From NCBI RefSeq assembly GCF_006874645.1, contig NZ_CP030082.1, positions 1,302,001 through 1,366,000 of the forward strand: DNA of 64,000 nucleotides, in the 5' to 3' direction. This DNA is from Bdellovibrio sp. ZAP7 (GTDB lineage: Bacteria; Bdellovibrionota; Bdellovibrionia; Bdellovibrionales; Bdellovibrionaceae). Positions within the stretch are counted from its first letter, which is position 1. Each line of letters starts with the position of its first letter. The position numbers and the translations under genes were made by a program. Below the pieces are notes generated by a model. The model searched no databases. It saw nothing but the letters and a program-made list of their open reading frames with translations, and was not told where the DNA came from. Below, one piece after another: positions 16,983 through 25,166 of this stretch.

Positions 16983-17009
16983 AAGCTCGGCAGGGTATTT
17001 GCCGAGCTT
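16983..17009 (-). terminator. Terminator after the DUF1428 gene
   Basis: A perfect 10-bp stem AAGCTCGGCA/TGCCGAGCTT with a 7-nt loop lies 12 bases past the DUF1428 stop. The T tract on the minus strand is short (TTGTTCT). Confidence 0.65.
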
Positions 17010-17020
17010 CGTGGCTGGTA

Positions 17021-17386
17021 TTACTTTTTATTGCTAACCAGAACTTTAAACCCACCGACAGAGAATCGTTTCAACGAAAAGATCTCTTCCATCTGTTTCT
17101 TGTCCATTTGTTCGAATTCCTTGTGAACTTTTTTATTCACTTGCTGGCTGTGAGCTTTGGATTTGTAAACGACGAAAGCAAAGATCACCGTTTCTTCTTT
17201 CTTTAATTTACAAAGTTTTGGGAACGGCAATCCATAAGGCACGTCCAACTTGTCGCCGACACACTCATAGTAATCAAGCGCACCGTGCTTCATCCAGGTC
17301 TTCATTCCCAGAGTAGCCATCTTTTTATATTTCTTTACATTTTTCTTAGGGATTGGAATCACATATCCGTCAACGTATCGACTCAT
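17021..17386 (-). CDS. DUF1428 family protein
   Basis: 121-residue cytoplasmic protein of the DUF1428 (YbaA-like) family, a dimeric alpha-beta barrel fold. Typical segments are MSRYVDGYVIPIPKKNVKKYKKMA, DYYECVGDKLDVP and ETVIFAFVVYKSKAHSQQVNKKV. ATG 17386 has GGAGG immediately upstream; the longer frame from 17398 would contain that site. No biochemical function is established for the family. Confidence 0.85.
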   Translation of the reverse strand: MSRYVDGYVIPIPKKNVKKYKKMATLGMKTWMKHGALDYYECVGDKLDVPYGLPFPKLCKLKKEETVIFAFVVYKSKAHSQQVNKKVHKEFEQMDKKQMEEIFSLKRFSVGGFKVLVSNKK

Positions 17387-17550
17387 AAAAACCTCCATGG
17401 TTGATTTAGTTATTGAAGCATTATTGGAGGTTCAGGCCAAGTGAACATAGCCAAGGCGAAGTTGATTTTTGTAAAGTGGGTAATTCGTAAGGTCGTGAAG
17501 GGTGTAAATATTTAATTGTTTGCGAGTAAATCTGATGATGAAATAGTTTG

Positions 17551-17973
17551 ATGATTAATAAGACAAAATTAAGCGCCATTTTTAACTCGAAAATCTTGCT
17601 TGCTGTCGTATTTGTTGCAGGATTGATGAGTGGGTCAGAAACCCTCGATTCGGTTGAGTCCAGTCGCCCTCCAATGACGTGGCAGGCAGTTGGAATACTC
17701 TTTTTATTTGGAATTTTCGCCATGTGCTTTGTGCTTGGTATTCAGATTCTAATTAAGAATAGCAAAGGGCTGAAGTACGGTTGGAAGGGATTCTATATAA
17801 TAAGTTTCTATCTGATGGGTTCTGGCATTGGGGCGACCGCTGTTGCGATCACACGAAATTCTTTTGGTCCAGCTGCTGTAGTATTTATCTCAGTCGCAGC
17901 GGGAATAGGTGTGGGACTTTTAATCTTGAAGTCATCGCTAGAAGTGATTGCCCCAAAAAATGGAAACAAGTGA
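17551..17973 (+). CDS. Small integral membrane protein
   Basis: 140 residues, no family recognised. Four hydrophobic segments are visible: KILLAVVFVAGLMSG, AVGILFLFGIFAMCFVLGIQIL, GFYIISFYLMGSGIGATAVAI and AAVVFISVAAGIGVGLLIL. The coding stretch runs directly into repeat copy B. ATG 17551 is used; ribosome-site support is weak. Confidence 0.6.
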   Translation: MINKTKLSAIFNSKILLAVVFVAGLMSGSETLDSVESSRPPMTWQAVGILFLFGIFAMCFVLGIQILIKNSKGLKYGWKGFYIISFYLMGSGIGATAVAITRNSFGPAAVVFISVAAGIGVGLLILKSSLEVIAPKNGNK

Positions 17974-17980
17974 CTTCAGA

Positions 17981-18017
17981 TCGACGCGTGCAGCTACCGG
18001 AGCGGAGGTGGAAATTG
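17981..18017 (+). repeat. Imperfect 37-bp direct repeat, copy B
   Basis: Matches copy A at 16925-16961 in 30 of 37 positions. It falls inside a 22-codon reading frame (ATG 17960 to TAA 18028) that overlaps the end of the membrane protein gene. It is followed by imperfect hairpins (GCGAAT...ATTCGC; GGCG...CGCC) that may terminate that gene. Confidence 0.55.
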
Positions 18018-18080
18018 CGAATCGTTAATTCTAAATTCGCGGCGCTCGTGAATACGAACGCCTAAGTGAGAAAGCGGAAA

Positions 18081-18368
18081 CTACATTTCCTCAAGCGCGA
18101 TATTGAAATCGTGTTCGGAGATCGCTTCGATACCTTCTTCTTCCAAAATATCTTGCGCTACAACTTGAGCATCAAGAAGTTTGTCTACGTTGTCGCTGAC
18201 GAAGCTAGTTTTAAAGATCACTTTCTTTTTAGAACCTTCAACACCGATCACTGCAACTGCACCGTCAACGCCCGTGATGAATACTCCACCCAAGATGTCA
18301 GAAGACGCGTTGATTTCTTTCAGATGAGTTTTGATAAGCTTTGTAAGTTCAGATTTGATCTCTTGCAT
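18081..18368 (-). CDS. Small hypothetical protein
   Basis: 95 residues, acidic, cytoplasmic, alpha/beta: MQEIKSELTKLIKTHLKEIN, then a glycine/valine-rich hairpin (GGVFITGVDGAVAVIGVEG), then helices rich in Asp/Glu. The beta-hairpin followed by a helix recalls roadblock/profilin-like small folds, but no motif confirms it. The ATG at 18368 is chosen over the longer open frame because upstream sequence contains the tRNA terminator. Antisense frames over this stretch look like shadows. Confidence 0.55.
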   Translation of the reverse strand: MQEIKSELTKLIKTHLKEINASSDILGGVFITGVDGAVAVIGVEGSKKKVIFKTSFVSDNVDKLLDAQVVAQDILEEEGIEAISEHDFNIALEEM

Positions 18369-18398
18369 GGGAGGCTCTTTTCTAAGAATGAATTGGGC

Positions 18399-18426
18399 AA
18401 AAAAAAACCCGCGTTTCCGCAGGTTT
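18399..18426 (-). terminator. Terminator downstream of tRNA-Met
   Basis: On the minus strand AAACCTGCG-GAAA-CGCGGGTTT (9-bp stem, one G-T pair, GNRA loop) is followed by nine T. It lies about 65 bases after the tRNA 3' end. Confidence 0.88.
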
Positions 18427-18490
18427 GATATTTCTCTCAGAGGCTCATTTCCGGAGAAACTTCCATCAGAACGCATCCGATGAACAAAAT

Positions 18491-18567
<77 letters not shown>

Positions 18568-18755
18568 AACCGAACGCTTTCGCGTGAGCCGCAATTTTTA
18601 TTAGTTCTGCGTCCTTCTGTCAATCCTTGCGTTTGCGTTAACTTAAGATTTTCAAAAATCCTAAGGCCCCCGGTCTTTGGTCTTGACCGTGCTGTCATAT
18701 CACAATGGAATAATTACTCGGACATAATGGTCATTCTCAAGGAGGGGATAATTAT

Positions 18756-20201
18756 ATGAAAAGACTAATGATGGCAGCTCTGTTGCCGGTAATTGTGGCA
18801 GGTTGTACGAACTCCCAAAACAACCCGCTTAGCCCTGTGGTTGGCGGCTCTAACCGCGACATCAAGGTGTCAGCGAACCAACTTACGATCACTGCGATTG
18901 ATGGAACGCCTTTATCAGACGCGCAGGTTTTGATCGGGGATGCATTGAATTCTCCGTTTGAGGGGAACCTTCTAACTGCTGACGCAAATGGTCAAATCGA
19001 GATCCCAGCGGGTTGGACTGACACTCAGCCAGTCACGATCAATGCCAAAGGTTACGTTCGCCAAACTTATATGGCGGTAAACCCAGGGGCGGTGACTTTC
19101 AAACTTCGCCCTTTAAATACAGTGAACCAATTTGAAGTAAAGGGGACGGCTCAAGGTCTTCCGATCAAAAATGGCGATGGCAACATCGACTTCGGCTTGG
19201 TTATGCAGGGCTTTAGCAAAATGCAGCTGTTCGCCTTCAATATGGATTCTGTATTGAGTGCGCAAAACGATAAGATCTCGGCACTTGGTCAAGAGATGGA
19301 TATCCCAGCGAATCTTTCTTTGCCAAAACAAAGCGAGAAGTATGCTTTGTTCACGGTGACTTTGGATAAACCGGCTTACCGTATATATTTCGGTCAACCA
19401 GGAGTAACTCGCGTGTTTGTCGCGCGTGGGACTTTCCCGTTTAAACAAGTCGTCGACGGCGTGCGTGCAGGTAATAAGCTTTATGAAATGCTAAACGTGT
19501 TTAACCTAACGGGCGGCGCGATCCGTGACGTGAACTTGTCTAAAGGAAGCACTTCTTTGGATTTGCCAACGGACGAGATCAAGTTCTCGGTTAAAAACAC
19601 GGTTGTGGCTCCTCAGTTCCGTGCGGATGAGACGTTTATGGCGGCAGGGTTGTCGGCTCAAGGTGGCTTGTTGCTTCCAACAGATGTTAAAAAGCTGAAC
19701 GCTGGTCAAAAAGTTGCCTTAAACACAGCTCCCAACATGGAAGCGAATGTTTTAGCGGTTTTGACTAAGACCGAAGACCTTCGTAACAACATCGACCGCG
19801 TATCGACTGCGATCATCCCGATGGCAGGACAAACGACTCCACAGGTATTGCCTTTGATCAATAACCCAACAGTTGGAGCGGGTGGTCTTGAGATCGCAAT
19901 GCCGCAGGTTCAGGGAGTGGCGGGAGTGAACCCCCTAGCAACTTACGCTGTGTTCTCAAACGAGATCCAAGTTCAGCAAGGCGCTGACAAGGTGAAACTG
20001 ATGAACCAAACGTGGGAAGTTTACGCTGACAAATGGGTGAGTAACCTTAAAGTCCCAGCTTTCCCGAACGACACGCTTTTGAATGGCAACAAGCGTTGGG
20101 AAGTGAACTTTTTAGGCTCACAAACGGCTTCACAAGCACCAATGGGTGCTGCTATGATCGAAGCTGCAACACATGTCACACACAGCTCGATTAACTTCTA
20201 G
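18756..20201 (+). CDS. Lipoprotein with carboxypeptidase-regulatory-like N-terminal fold
   Basis: 481 residues. The lipobox IVAGC gives a mature N-terminus near residue 17. The first domain reads like a carboxypeptidase-regulatory/transthyretin beta fold (LTITAIDGTPLSDAQVLIGDAL... LTADANGQIEIPAGW... VTINAKGYVRQTYM). The rest is beta-rich without recognised motifs. An excellent AAGGAGGGG precedes the ATG. Its end overlaps the next lipoprotein gene by 29 bp, so the two are made together. Function unknown; outer-membrane or surface location is likely. Confidence 0.7.
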   Translation: MKRLMMAALLPVIVAGCTNSQNNPLSPVVGGSNRDIKVSANQLTITAIDGTPLSDAQVLIGDALNSPFEGNLLTADANGQIEIPAGWTDTQPVTINAKGYVRQTYMAVNPGAVTFKLRPLNTVNQFEVKGTAQGLPIKNGDGNIDFGLVMQGFSKMQLFAFNMDSVLSAQNDKISALGQEMDIPANLSLPKQSEKYALFTVTLDKPAYRIYFGQPGVTRVFVARGTFPFKQVVDGVRAGNKLYEMLNVFNLTGGAIRDVNLSKGSTSLDLPTDEIKFSVKNTVVAPQFRADETFMAAGLSAQGGLLLPTDVKKLNAGQKVALNTAPNMEANVLAVLTKTEDLRNNIDRVSTAIIPMAGQTTPQVLPLINNPTVGAGGLEIAMPQVQGVAGVNPLATYAVFSNEIQVQQGADKVKLMNQTWEVYADKWVSNLKVPAFPNDTLLNGNKRWEVNFLGSQTASQAPMGAAMIEAATHVTHSSINF

Positions 20202-20688
20202 AACTATTTTCGCATCTCTTGTGATCATCACAGGCTGCACCGTTATTGGTTGCAGCCTTTTTGATAAAAGACCTTCCGCCAACCAACAAATGGCGAAATT
20301 CAACAAACAAAGAGTGTTCTTCGCGCCCTACGACAATGTGTGGAGAGCAGCCCACGCTGTGATCAAATATCCCATCGCCCAAGAAAACCAAGACACCGGT
20401 GTGATCGAAACCGAATACATCAAAGGTCTTGATGGCTGGCTTCCCCCTGACGTCGCAAAACCACCATCCAGTGGTATCCGTTATAAATTGATGTTCACGT
20501 TCGCAAAAGGAACTGCCGACGGCAGAGAATCCACGCGCGTGACAATCGATAAGAAAATGGAAATCCTGCGCGACTTCTTCTCACAACCCGAACCGATGGA
20601 ATCGGATGGGCTGGAAGAGAAGATTCTTTTTTACAGGATTGAGCGCGAGCTTGTGGTTATGGATGCGCTTAAGCGGGCTGGGAATTAG
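20173..20688 (+). CDS. Lipoprotein, small, coupled to preceding gene
   Basis: 171 residues. Signal sequence LVIITGCTVIGCSLF offers two possible lipobox cysteines. The soluble part (YDNVWRAAHAVIKYPIAQENQDTGVIETEYIKG) has the 'VW.A...A......I...D...G.I.T' pattern seen in several BamC/NlpB-like or DUF lipoproteins, but identity is not certain. Start ATG 20173 lies inside the upstream gene. Ends two bases before the convergent DUF6119 gene, with no room for a terminator. Confidence 0.65.
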   Translation: MSHTARLTSRTIFASLVIITGCTVIGCSLFDKRPSANQQMAKFNKQRVFFAPYDNVWRAAHAVIKYPIAQENQDTGVIETEYIKGLDGWLPPDVAKPPSSGIRYKLMFTFAKGTADGRESTRVTIDKKMEILRDFFSQPEPMESDGLEEKILFYRIERELVVMDALKRAGN

Positions 20689-20690
20689 AG

Positions 20691-22310
20691 CTACTTCATA
20701 GGAATAATCTGAACCTCGACTTGATATCCGCGAGCAGTTAGCGATTTATATTTATGCGCAAGACTAATTTTCGAAAAAAAAGTGAGAATTTTCGAGAGTG
20801 GTTTTTTTTGCTTTACGGCTATGGCGAAAATGACTTTATAATCTGATGCCTTAAAAACAACGGGACGAACTTTTCCTGCCATCTTATGGTAGGCAATTAC
20901 CCCGTGATTTGAAATTTCCGTCCGTATGTTCGGTTCTTGAGAAAAAAGCATACCAGAGACATGTCCCTGGTATAGTAGATGGCTAATCGACGATGCGCCG
21001 GTATGTTTTTTCACGTGAATTAAATGCTTGTCGTTGGTGAAAATATCGCAAAATTCAAATTTGGATCTACCTGCGATTTTTATAAATTGTTGGTCCATGC
21101 ACGCCGCTTTTAGCGCGGCGGAGGCGCGCACATTATACGCACCTTCTTTTTCTGTAAAGCCCATTGCTGGCAACGGTAAATTAGAATGGACTATTGAGTT
21201 GATTGTTGTCTCAATCCCTTGCAAGTATTTTTGCTCAATTTCATACCAGTTTCCCTCGAGAAGTTTGTATGTTTTACCTTTCGATATGACTTCGCCATTT
21301 AAACATTCAAACACGGTCCACGAGTAGACTTCATTTCGTTTGAGACTTTTCCCTGGTTTGGTGGCTTCATGCTCATAGGCTTTAAGTCGATGTGATTTTA
21401 ATATTTCGAGCGATAAATCTAAAGTCGATCCTTTTGCTTCTTCCTGTTCTTTCTTGGTTTTGAAGAAACTGAAGTATGATTCAATTGATGGGAATGTGTT
21501 GACGAAATTCCCTCTCTGGCCGGAGAACGAATACGAGTCTACTTTTGCGTCGTCAATTATTTCAGGCGCGCCTAAAAATAGTTCGGTAAAGTCACTGTTT
21601 TTGAGTTTGTTCATCAAAAGGTTTTCAAGCGGAAGTGTAATTTGGTCATCTGTTATTAGCTTAACATTATCGATCCACCCAAAGTCCGCTTGATAAGTTT
21701 TCTTTCGATAGTTGGTCAACAGCTCAGAACAGAGTGTAGCGATTTTCTCCAAAGGTTTTTCAGTGCGAATTGTTAATGACGATGAACCCTTTAAGTACTT
21801 AGCAAAACTATTTTCTAAATGACCTTCAACGGACTTGATTAGATCGCGATCAATTTCTATTTCAAATGCATTGAAATCAACGGGAGATGAGGCTTGTTGT
21901 TTTGTGTGAATTGATAATTGTTCCAAGGATCGTTTGTCGACGGTTTTGATTTTGTCGCTGGCTATGTTATTTAGGCAAACTTTGAGGCCGAAATCATTGA
22001 CTATGTGAGATAGCTCCACCATGTATCTTCCAGCTGGTCCGAAAGTTAAGGCGAAAATGGAATTGTTGACCTCAACTATCAGTACGGCAGATGGTGAAGT
22101 GAGTGATTGAGGTAGTGATTCTTTGGCAATATGTGAACTAAGGAAGTCGTACCATTGAGGTGCTGTATCTTCAGGCTCTTTGAATGAAAATATAACCTGA
22201 TCGCATCCTGAAATTCTTAAAGATACGGATCTGGAGCGGTAATCCTCTGTGATGTAACTTCTAAGGTCATCAGGCTTTCTTTTGAACAAGTACACATTTA
22301 AGAGCGTCAT
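20691..22310 (-). CDS. DUF6119 / TIGR04141 sporadically distributed protein
   Basis: 539 residues. Recognised by overall layout and by the C-terminal conserved block around FCDIFTNDKHLIHVKKHTGASSISHLLYQG, together with the N-terminal NVYLFKRK start. The family is known mainly for its patchy distribution and lateral transfer; the activity is unknown and it is often an accessory gene. Sequence here is visibly AT-richer than the flanks. ATG 22310 has GGAG eight bases upstream and sits 60-70 nt below a sigma-28-like promoter. Divergent from the DUF2235 gene. A toxin/effector or phage-defence role is inference only. Confidence 0.75.
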   Translation of the reverse strand: MTLLNVYLFKRKPDDLRSYITEDYRSRSVSLRISGCDQVIFSFKEPEDTAPQWYDFLSSHIAKESLPQSLTSPSAVLIVEVNNSIFALTFGPAGRYMVELSHIVNDFGLKVCLNNIASDKIKTVDKRSLEQLSIHTKQQASSPVDFNAFEIEIDRDLIKSVEGHLENSFAKYLKGSSSLTIRTEKPLEKIATLCSELLTNYRKKTYQADFGWIDNVKLITDDQITLPLENLLMNKLKNSDFTELFLGAPEIIDDAKVDSYSFSGQRGNFVNTFPSIESYFSFFKTKKEQEEAKGSTLDLSLEILKSHRLKAYEHEATKPGKSLKRNEVYSWTVFECLNGEVISKGKTYKLLEGNWYEIEQKYLQGIETTINSIVHSNLPLPAMGFTEKEGAYNVRASAALKAACMDQQFIKIAGRSKFEFCDIFTNDKHLIHVKKHTGASSISHLLYQGHVSGMLFSQEPNIRTEISNHGVIAYHKMAGKVRPVVFKASDYKVIFAIAVKQKKPLSKILTFFSKISLAHKYKSLTARGYQVEVQIIPMK

Positions 22311-22538
22311 GTCATATTCTCCGATAGGTTTCTGATTCGGAACGACCCACCCAACTAATAAATCGTTGAGTGTATATTTATCGGTTTTTTTGTAGATAAA
22401 TTTATGTTTGGTAAATAAGTGTTCGAAAATATCCTTGATTGTATCAATTTTGAAAAAGTTTGTTTGTTCTTTAACTGCGGATTGGTGATCGCTCTGTGAA
22501 ACACCTAGCGAAACTATTTGAAGCAGTTGTAGGCGTCG
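22311..22538 (-). pseudogene. Start-less open frame of 76 codons, in frame with the DUF6119 gene
   Basis: On the minus strand the frame directly upstream of the DUF6119 ATG is open for 76 codons after a TGA and contains no ATG, GTG or TTG. Its translation looks protein-like (for example KIDTIKDIFEHLFTKHKF and LNDLLVGWVVPNQKP). It may be the eroded 3' part of an upstream partner gene, or an N-terminal extension with a non-standard start. The sigma-28-like promoter lies inside it, which argues against translation. Low certainty. Confidence 0.35.
22378..22404 (-). promoter_or_regulatory. Sigma-28 (FliA)-like promoter for the DUF6119 gene
   Basis: On the minus strand TAAA (22404-22401), a 15-base spacer, then ACCGATAA (22385-22378). 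This matches 11 of 12 fixed positions of the FliA consensus TAAA-N15-GCCGATAA. Expected start of transcription is near 22371, about 60 nt before the ATG. Confidence 0.55.
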
Positions 22539-22604
22539 TCACAATGCGAAACGTTGGCTTCATTCTGAAAGAGGATGTAATGATAGATTTGTGATGGAGG
22601 TCTT

Positions 22605-23627
22605 ATGAAAAGAACAATTTTTGTTTTTAATGATGGCACAGGCCAGGCTTTGAAATCTGATGCACAATCGAATGTTGCCAAGATTTTTAATGCACTTCCT
22701 GGGAAAGTAATTTCCCACGAAGAGGCTGATTCCTACAAATTCGATGAAAACCAAGCATATCATGCGTTTTATATCCGTGGGATTGGAACTGAATCACTTA
22801 AACCGAAAGATAAAACAGCGGATACGAGATCCTGGTTTCAAAAACTGGGAGATTCGATTTCAGGTAAAGCAGCAATAGGTGTGGAATTGGCCACCGGACA
22901 TTCTATCAGTGATCGTGTTGAGCGTTCGCTTAAATGTATAGAGTCGTTATGGCAAGAAGGTGATCGAGTATTTTTCATTGGATTTAGTCGAGGTGCTGCA
23001 TCAGTTCGGTTGGGAGCGGCATATCTTGGGTCAAAAATTCCTAAATTTGAGGTTGAATACCTACTTGTTTTCGACACAGTTTATTCGGTTTTAACTGAAG
23101 TTCAAATTCGCGAAGAACCAAAAAGAACAAACTTCGAAGAGACGAACATTGGAACATTCGTAAAGAGGTGCGACCACATTATTGCAGGTGATGAAATGCG
23201 TGACATGTTTCCTGTTACGCCAGTTACGGTTAGGCCTGGGGTGCGTCAAATTCTCTTTGCGGGCTCCCATTCAGATGTTGGCGGCGGGAACCCCTCGGCA
23301 TCGTTGTCGGATATTTCACTTGATTTTGTGATGGGTGAGTTAAAAGGGCTTGGGATTCTATTTGATTCAGCTAATGTTGCCGCACTACAAATACGTCCTG
23401 ATCCAACGGCGAAAATTACTTTTGATAAATTCAATGGGACGGGCCAGACGCATTTTCCCAGAGATTTACGCAGTCTCAGCTTTTTGATTCATGAATCTGT
23501 TTTTAAAAGAGCAAATGCAAAGCAGTCAGTATCAATTGCGCTTGCACAATTAGCCACTTTCGACACAACTTCGAAAGAAGCTCTAGTAGAAGTCGCTTCT
23601 GTAAACACCAGATTCGGTCACTCTTAA
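22605..23627 (+). CDS. DUF2235 alpha/beta hydrolase (Tle1-like phospholipase fold)
   Basis: 340 residues. N-terminal IFVFNDGTGQ and LKCIESLWQEGDRVFFIGFSRGAASVR are DUF2235 hallmarks. Catalytic residues can be placed: nucleophile Ser128 in GFSRG, Asp157 (VFDTVYS) and His222 (GSHSDVGGG). The family includes type VI secretion lipase effectors of the Tle1 group, and also stand-alone enzymes in accessory islands. No signal peptide and no secretion partner is seen nearby. Strong GGAGG before the ATG. Paired head-to-head with the DUF6119 gene. Confidence 0.85.
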   Translation: MKRTIFVFNDGTGQALKSDAQSNVAKIFNALPGKVISHEEADSYKFDENQAYHAFYIRGIGTESLKPKDKTADTRSWFQKLGDSISGKAAIGVELATGHSISDRVERSLKCIESLWQEGDRVFFIGFSRGAASVRLGAAYLGSKIPKFEVEYLLVFDTVYSVLTEVQIREEPKRTNFEETNIGTFVKRCDHIIAGDEMRDMFPVTPVTVRPGVRQILFAGSHSDVGGGNPSASLSDISLDFVMGELKGLGILFDSANVAALQIRPDPTAKITFDKFNGTGQTHFPRDLRSLSFLIHESVFKRANAKQSVSIALAQLATFDTTSKEALVEVASVNTRFGHS

Positions 23628-23650
23628 GTTTAATGTTTGTATCGATGGTG

Positions 23651-23686
23651 TCGAAGAATTCGTACTCCTTAGTACGAATTCTTCGA
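23651..23686. terminator. Long perfect hairpin between DUF2235 and SPFH genes
   Basis: A 16-bp perfect stem (23651-23666 with 23671-23686, containing GAAGAATTCGTACT) and a CCTT loop sit between convergent genes. The T tracts are poor, so it may be a bidirectional terminator or an RNA-end stabiliser. Confidence 0.6.
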
Positions 23687-23696
23687 TTCTAGATAT

Positions 23697-24614
23697 TTAT
23701 TTCTGGGTTTTTACGATTTGCATCGCACTTGCGATCAAACCGCTCATGTCACTTAGGTTAGCCGGAACGATGATTGAGTTGTTCTTACTTGCAAGTTCTC
23801 CAAATGCATTCACGTATTGTTCTGCAACTTTTAAATTAACAGCATCCGCACCACCAGGTTCGCGGATTGCGGCAGCGGTCTTTCTGATTGCTTCTGCGCT
23901 TGCTTGGGCGATAGCTAGAATCGCGGCAGCTTCACCTTCGGCTTTATTAATGGACGCTTGTTTTTCACCTTCAGACTTTGCAATCGAAGCTTCTCTTTCG
24001 CCCGCAGCGATATTGATCTGCTCTTGCTTGCGACCTTCAGATGCAGCAATCAACGCACGCTTTTCGCGTTCCGCAGTGATCTGAGCTTGCATGGCATGCA
24101 GAATCTCTTTCGGCGGCGTCAAATCCTTGATCTCGTAACGAAGAACTTTAACACCCCAGTTAGCAGCAGATTCATCAATCGCATTAACGATCGTCGTATT
24201 GATGTGATCACGCTCTTCAAAAGTCTTATCCAATTCCATTTTACCGATCACCGAACGTAAAGTCGTTTGCGCAAGCTGAGTGATCGCAGCGATATAATTT
24301 GATGAACCATAAGAAGCACGCATTGGATCAGTAACTTGGAAGTACAAGATACCATCAACCTGCAACTGCGTATTGTCTTTCGTGATACAAACTTGCGGTG
24401 GAACATCCAAAGGAATCTCTTTAAGTTCATGTCGATAAGCTAAACGATCAATGAACGGTACGATCATATGAAGCCCAGGTCCCATAGTTGTATGGTACTT
24501 ACCCAAGCGTTCGACGATCCAAGCATGTTGCTGGGGAACCACGTATACGGTCTTAAAGACGAAAATGACCGCGACGATAAGAATGACAGCTGTAATAAAA
24601 AATCCTAATTCCAT
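23697..24614 (-). CDS. SPFH/Band-7 membrane protein (stomatin/QmcA-like)
   Basis: 305 residues. One N-terminal membrane helix (FFITAVILIVAVIFVFKTVYVV) is followed by a Band-7 domain (PQQHAWIVERLGKYHTTMGPGLHMIVPFIDRLAYRHELKE type). A long Ala/Glu/Lys-rich coiled coil (IAASEGRKQEQINIAAGEREASIAKSEGE region) and a hydrophobic C-terminal patch follow. SPFH proteins scaffold membrane microdomains and often partner an NfeD protein, which is exactly the upstream gene here, 15 bp away. AGGAG precedes the ATG. Confidence 0.93.
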   Translation of the reverse strand: MELGFFITAVILIVAVIFVFKTVYVVPQQHAWIVERLGKYHTTMGPGLHMIVPFIDRLAYRHELKEIPLDVPPQVCITKDNTQLQVDGILYFQVTDPMRASYGSSNYIAAITQLAQTTLRSVIGKMELDKTFEERDHINTTIVNAIDESAANWGVKVLRYEIKDLTPPKEILHAMQAQITAEREKRALIAASEGRKQEQINIAAGEREASIAKSEGEKQASINKAEGEAAAILAIAQASAEAIRKTAAAIREPGGADAVNLKVAEQYVNAFGELASKNNSIIVPANLSDMSGLIASAMQIVKTQK

Positions 24615-24629
24615 TTAAGATAACTCCTT

Positions 24630-25055
24630 TTAATTCAATTTTTCTACGTAAAGTCGGCTGCCGCGAATCGCACGGATAATGTATGTGCCACTGACAGCTT
24701 CGCCGTGGATTAGCTCAATGTCCCACATGGCGCCGCGATAGTTTGCACGAGCTGTTTTTCCATCGATCCAAGTGTCGACTTTGACGGTTTGACCGATATC
24801 GATGTTCACGTTGGGATCTTTTTCGCTGCTTACGTTGTGAGGCTTGCCAAAGCGCGTTTTTCTAAGAATCAGAGTCGAAGTGATCCATACAACGGCGGCA
24901 ACAATAGTCTGCAATGATGAATTGGCACCCATTAAAGCTGCGATCCCAGCAGCAGCAAGACCAATTGAAATCATGATGAGATAAAAGGTTCCGGTAACCA
25001 GTTCCAAACCCAATACCAATCCGGCCAAAATTAGCCACATTACCCAAGAGTCCAT
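24630..25055 (-). CDS. NfeD-like membrane protein
   Basis: 141 residues: two to three N-terminal helices (LILAGLVLGLELVTGTFYLIMISIGLAAAGIAAL, SLQTIVAAVVWITSTLILRK) and a C-terminal OB-fold (IGQTVKVDTWIDGKTARANYRGAMWDIEL). This is the short NfeD1b form lacking the serine-protease domain. Cotranscribed with the SPFH gene; the pair forms stomatin-NfeD membrane assemblies. Confidence 0.9.
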   Translation of the reverse strand: MDSWVMWLILAGLVLGLELVTGTFYLIMISIGLAAAGIAALMGANSSLQTIVAAVVWITSTLILRKTRFGKPHNVSSEKDPNVNIDIGQTVKVDTWIDGKTARANYRGAMWDIELIHGEAVSGTYIIRAIRGSRLYVEKLN

Positions 25056-25166
25056 TTCACTTCCTTGTCATTGTTGTAAACAATATTTAGTCATTTAGTA
25101 TGTTGTTTTGACAAGAACATTATTTATACCGGAAGATTTTCAGGAAGGTATCGGTCAGGAGGGCGG

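Noticed and set aside
16873-17055. 60-residue minus-strand frame downstream of DUF1428
   Set aside because: It spans the DUF1428 terminator, repeat copy A and the palindrome, has no ribosome site and no protein-like composition.
18066-18428. 120-residue plus-strand frame opposite the small acidic protein
   Set aside because: Its composition (clustered Phe/Arg/Cys) is that of an antisense shadow, and it reads through the tRNA terminator.
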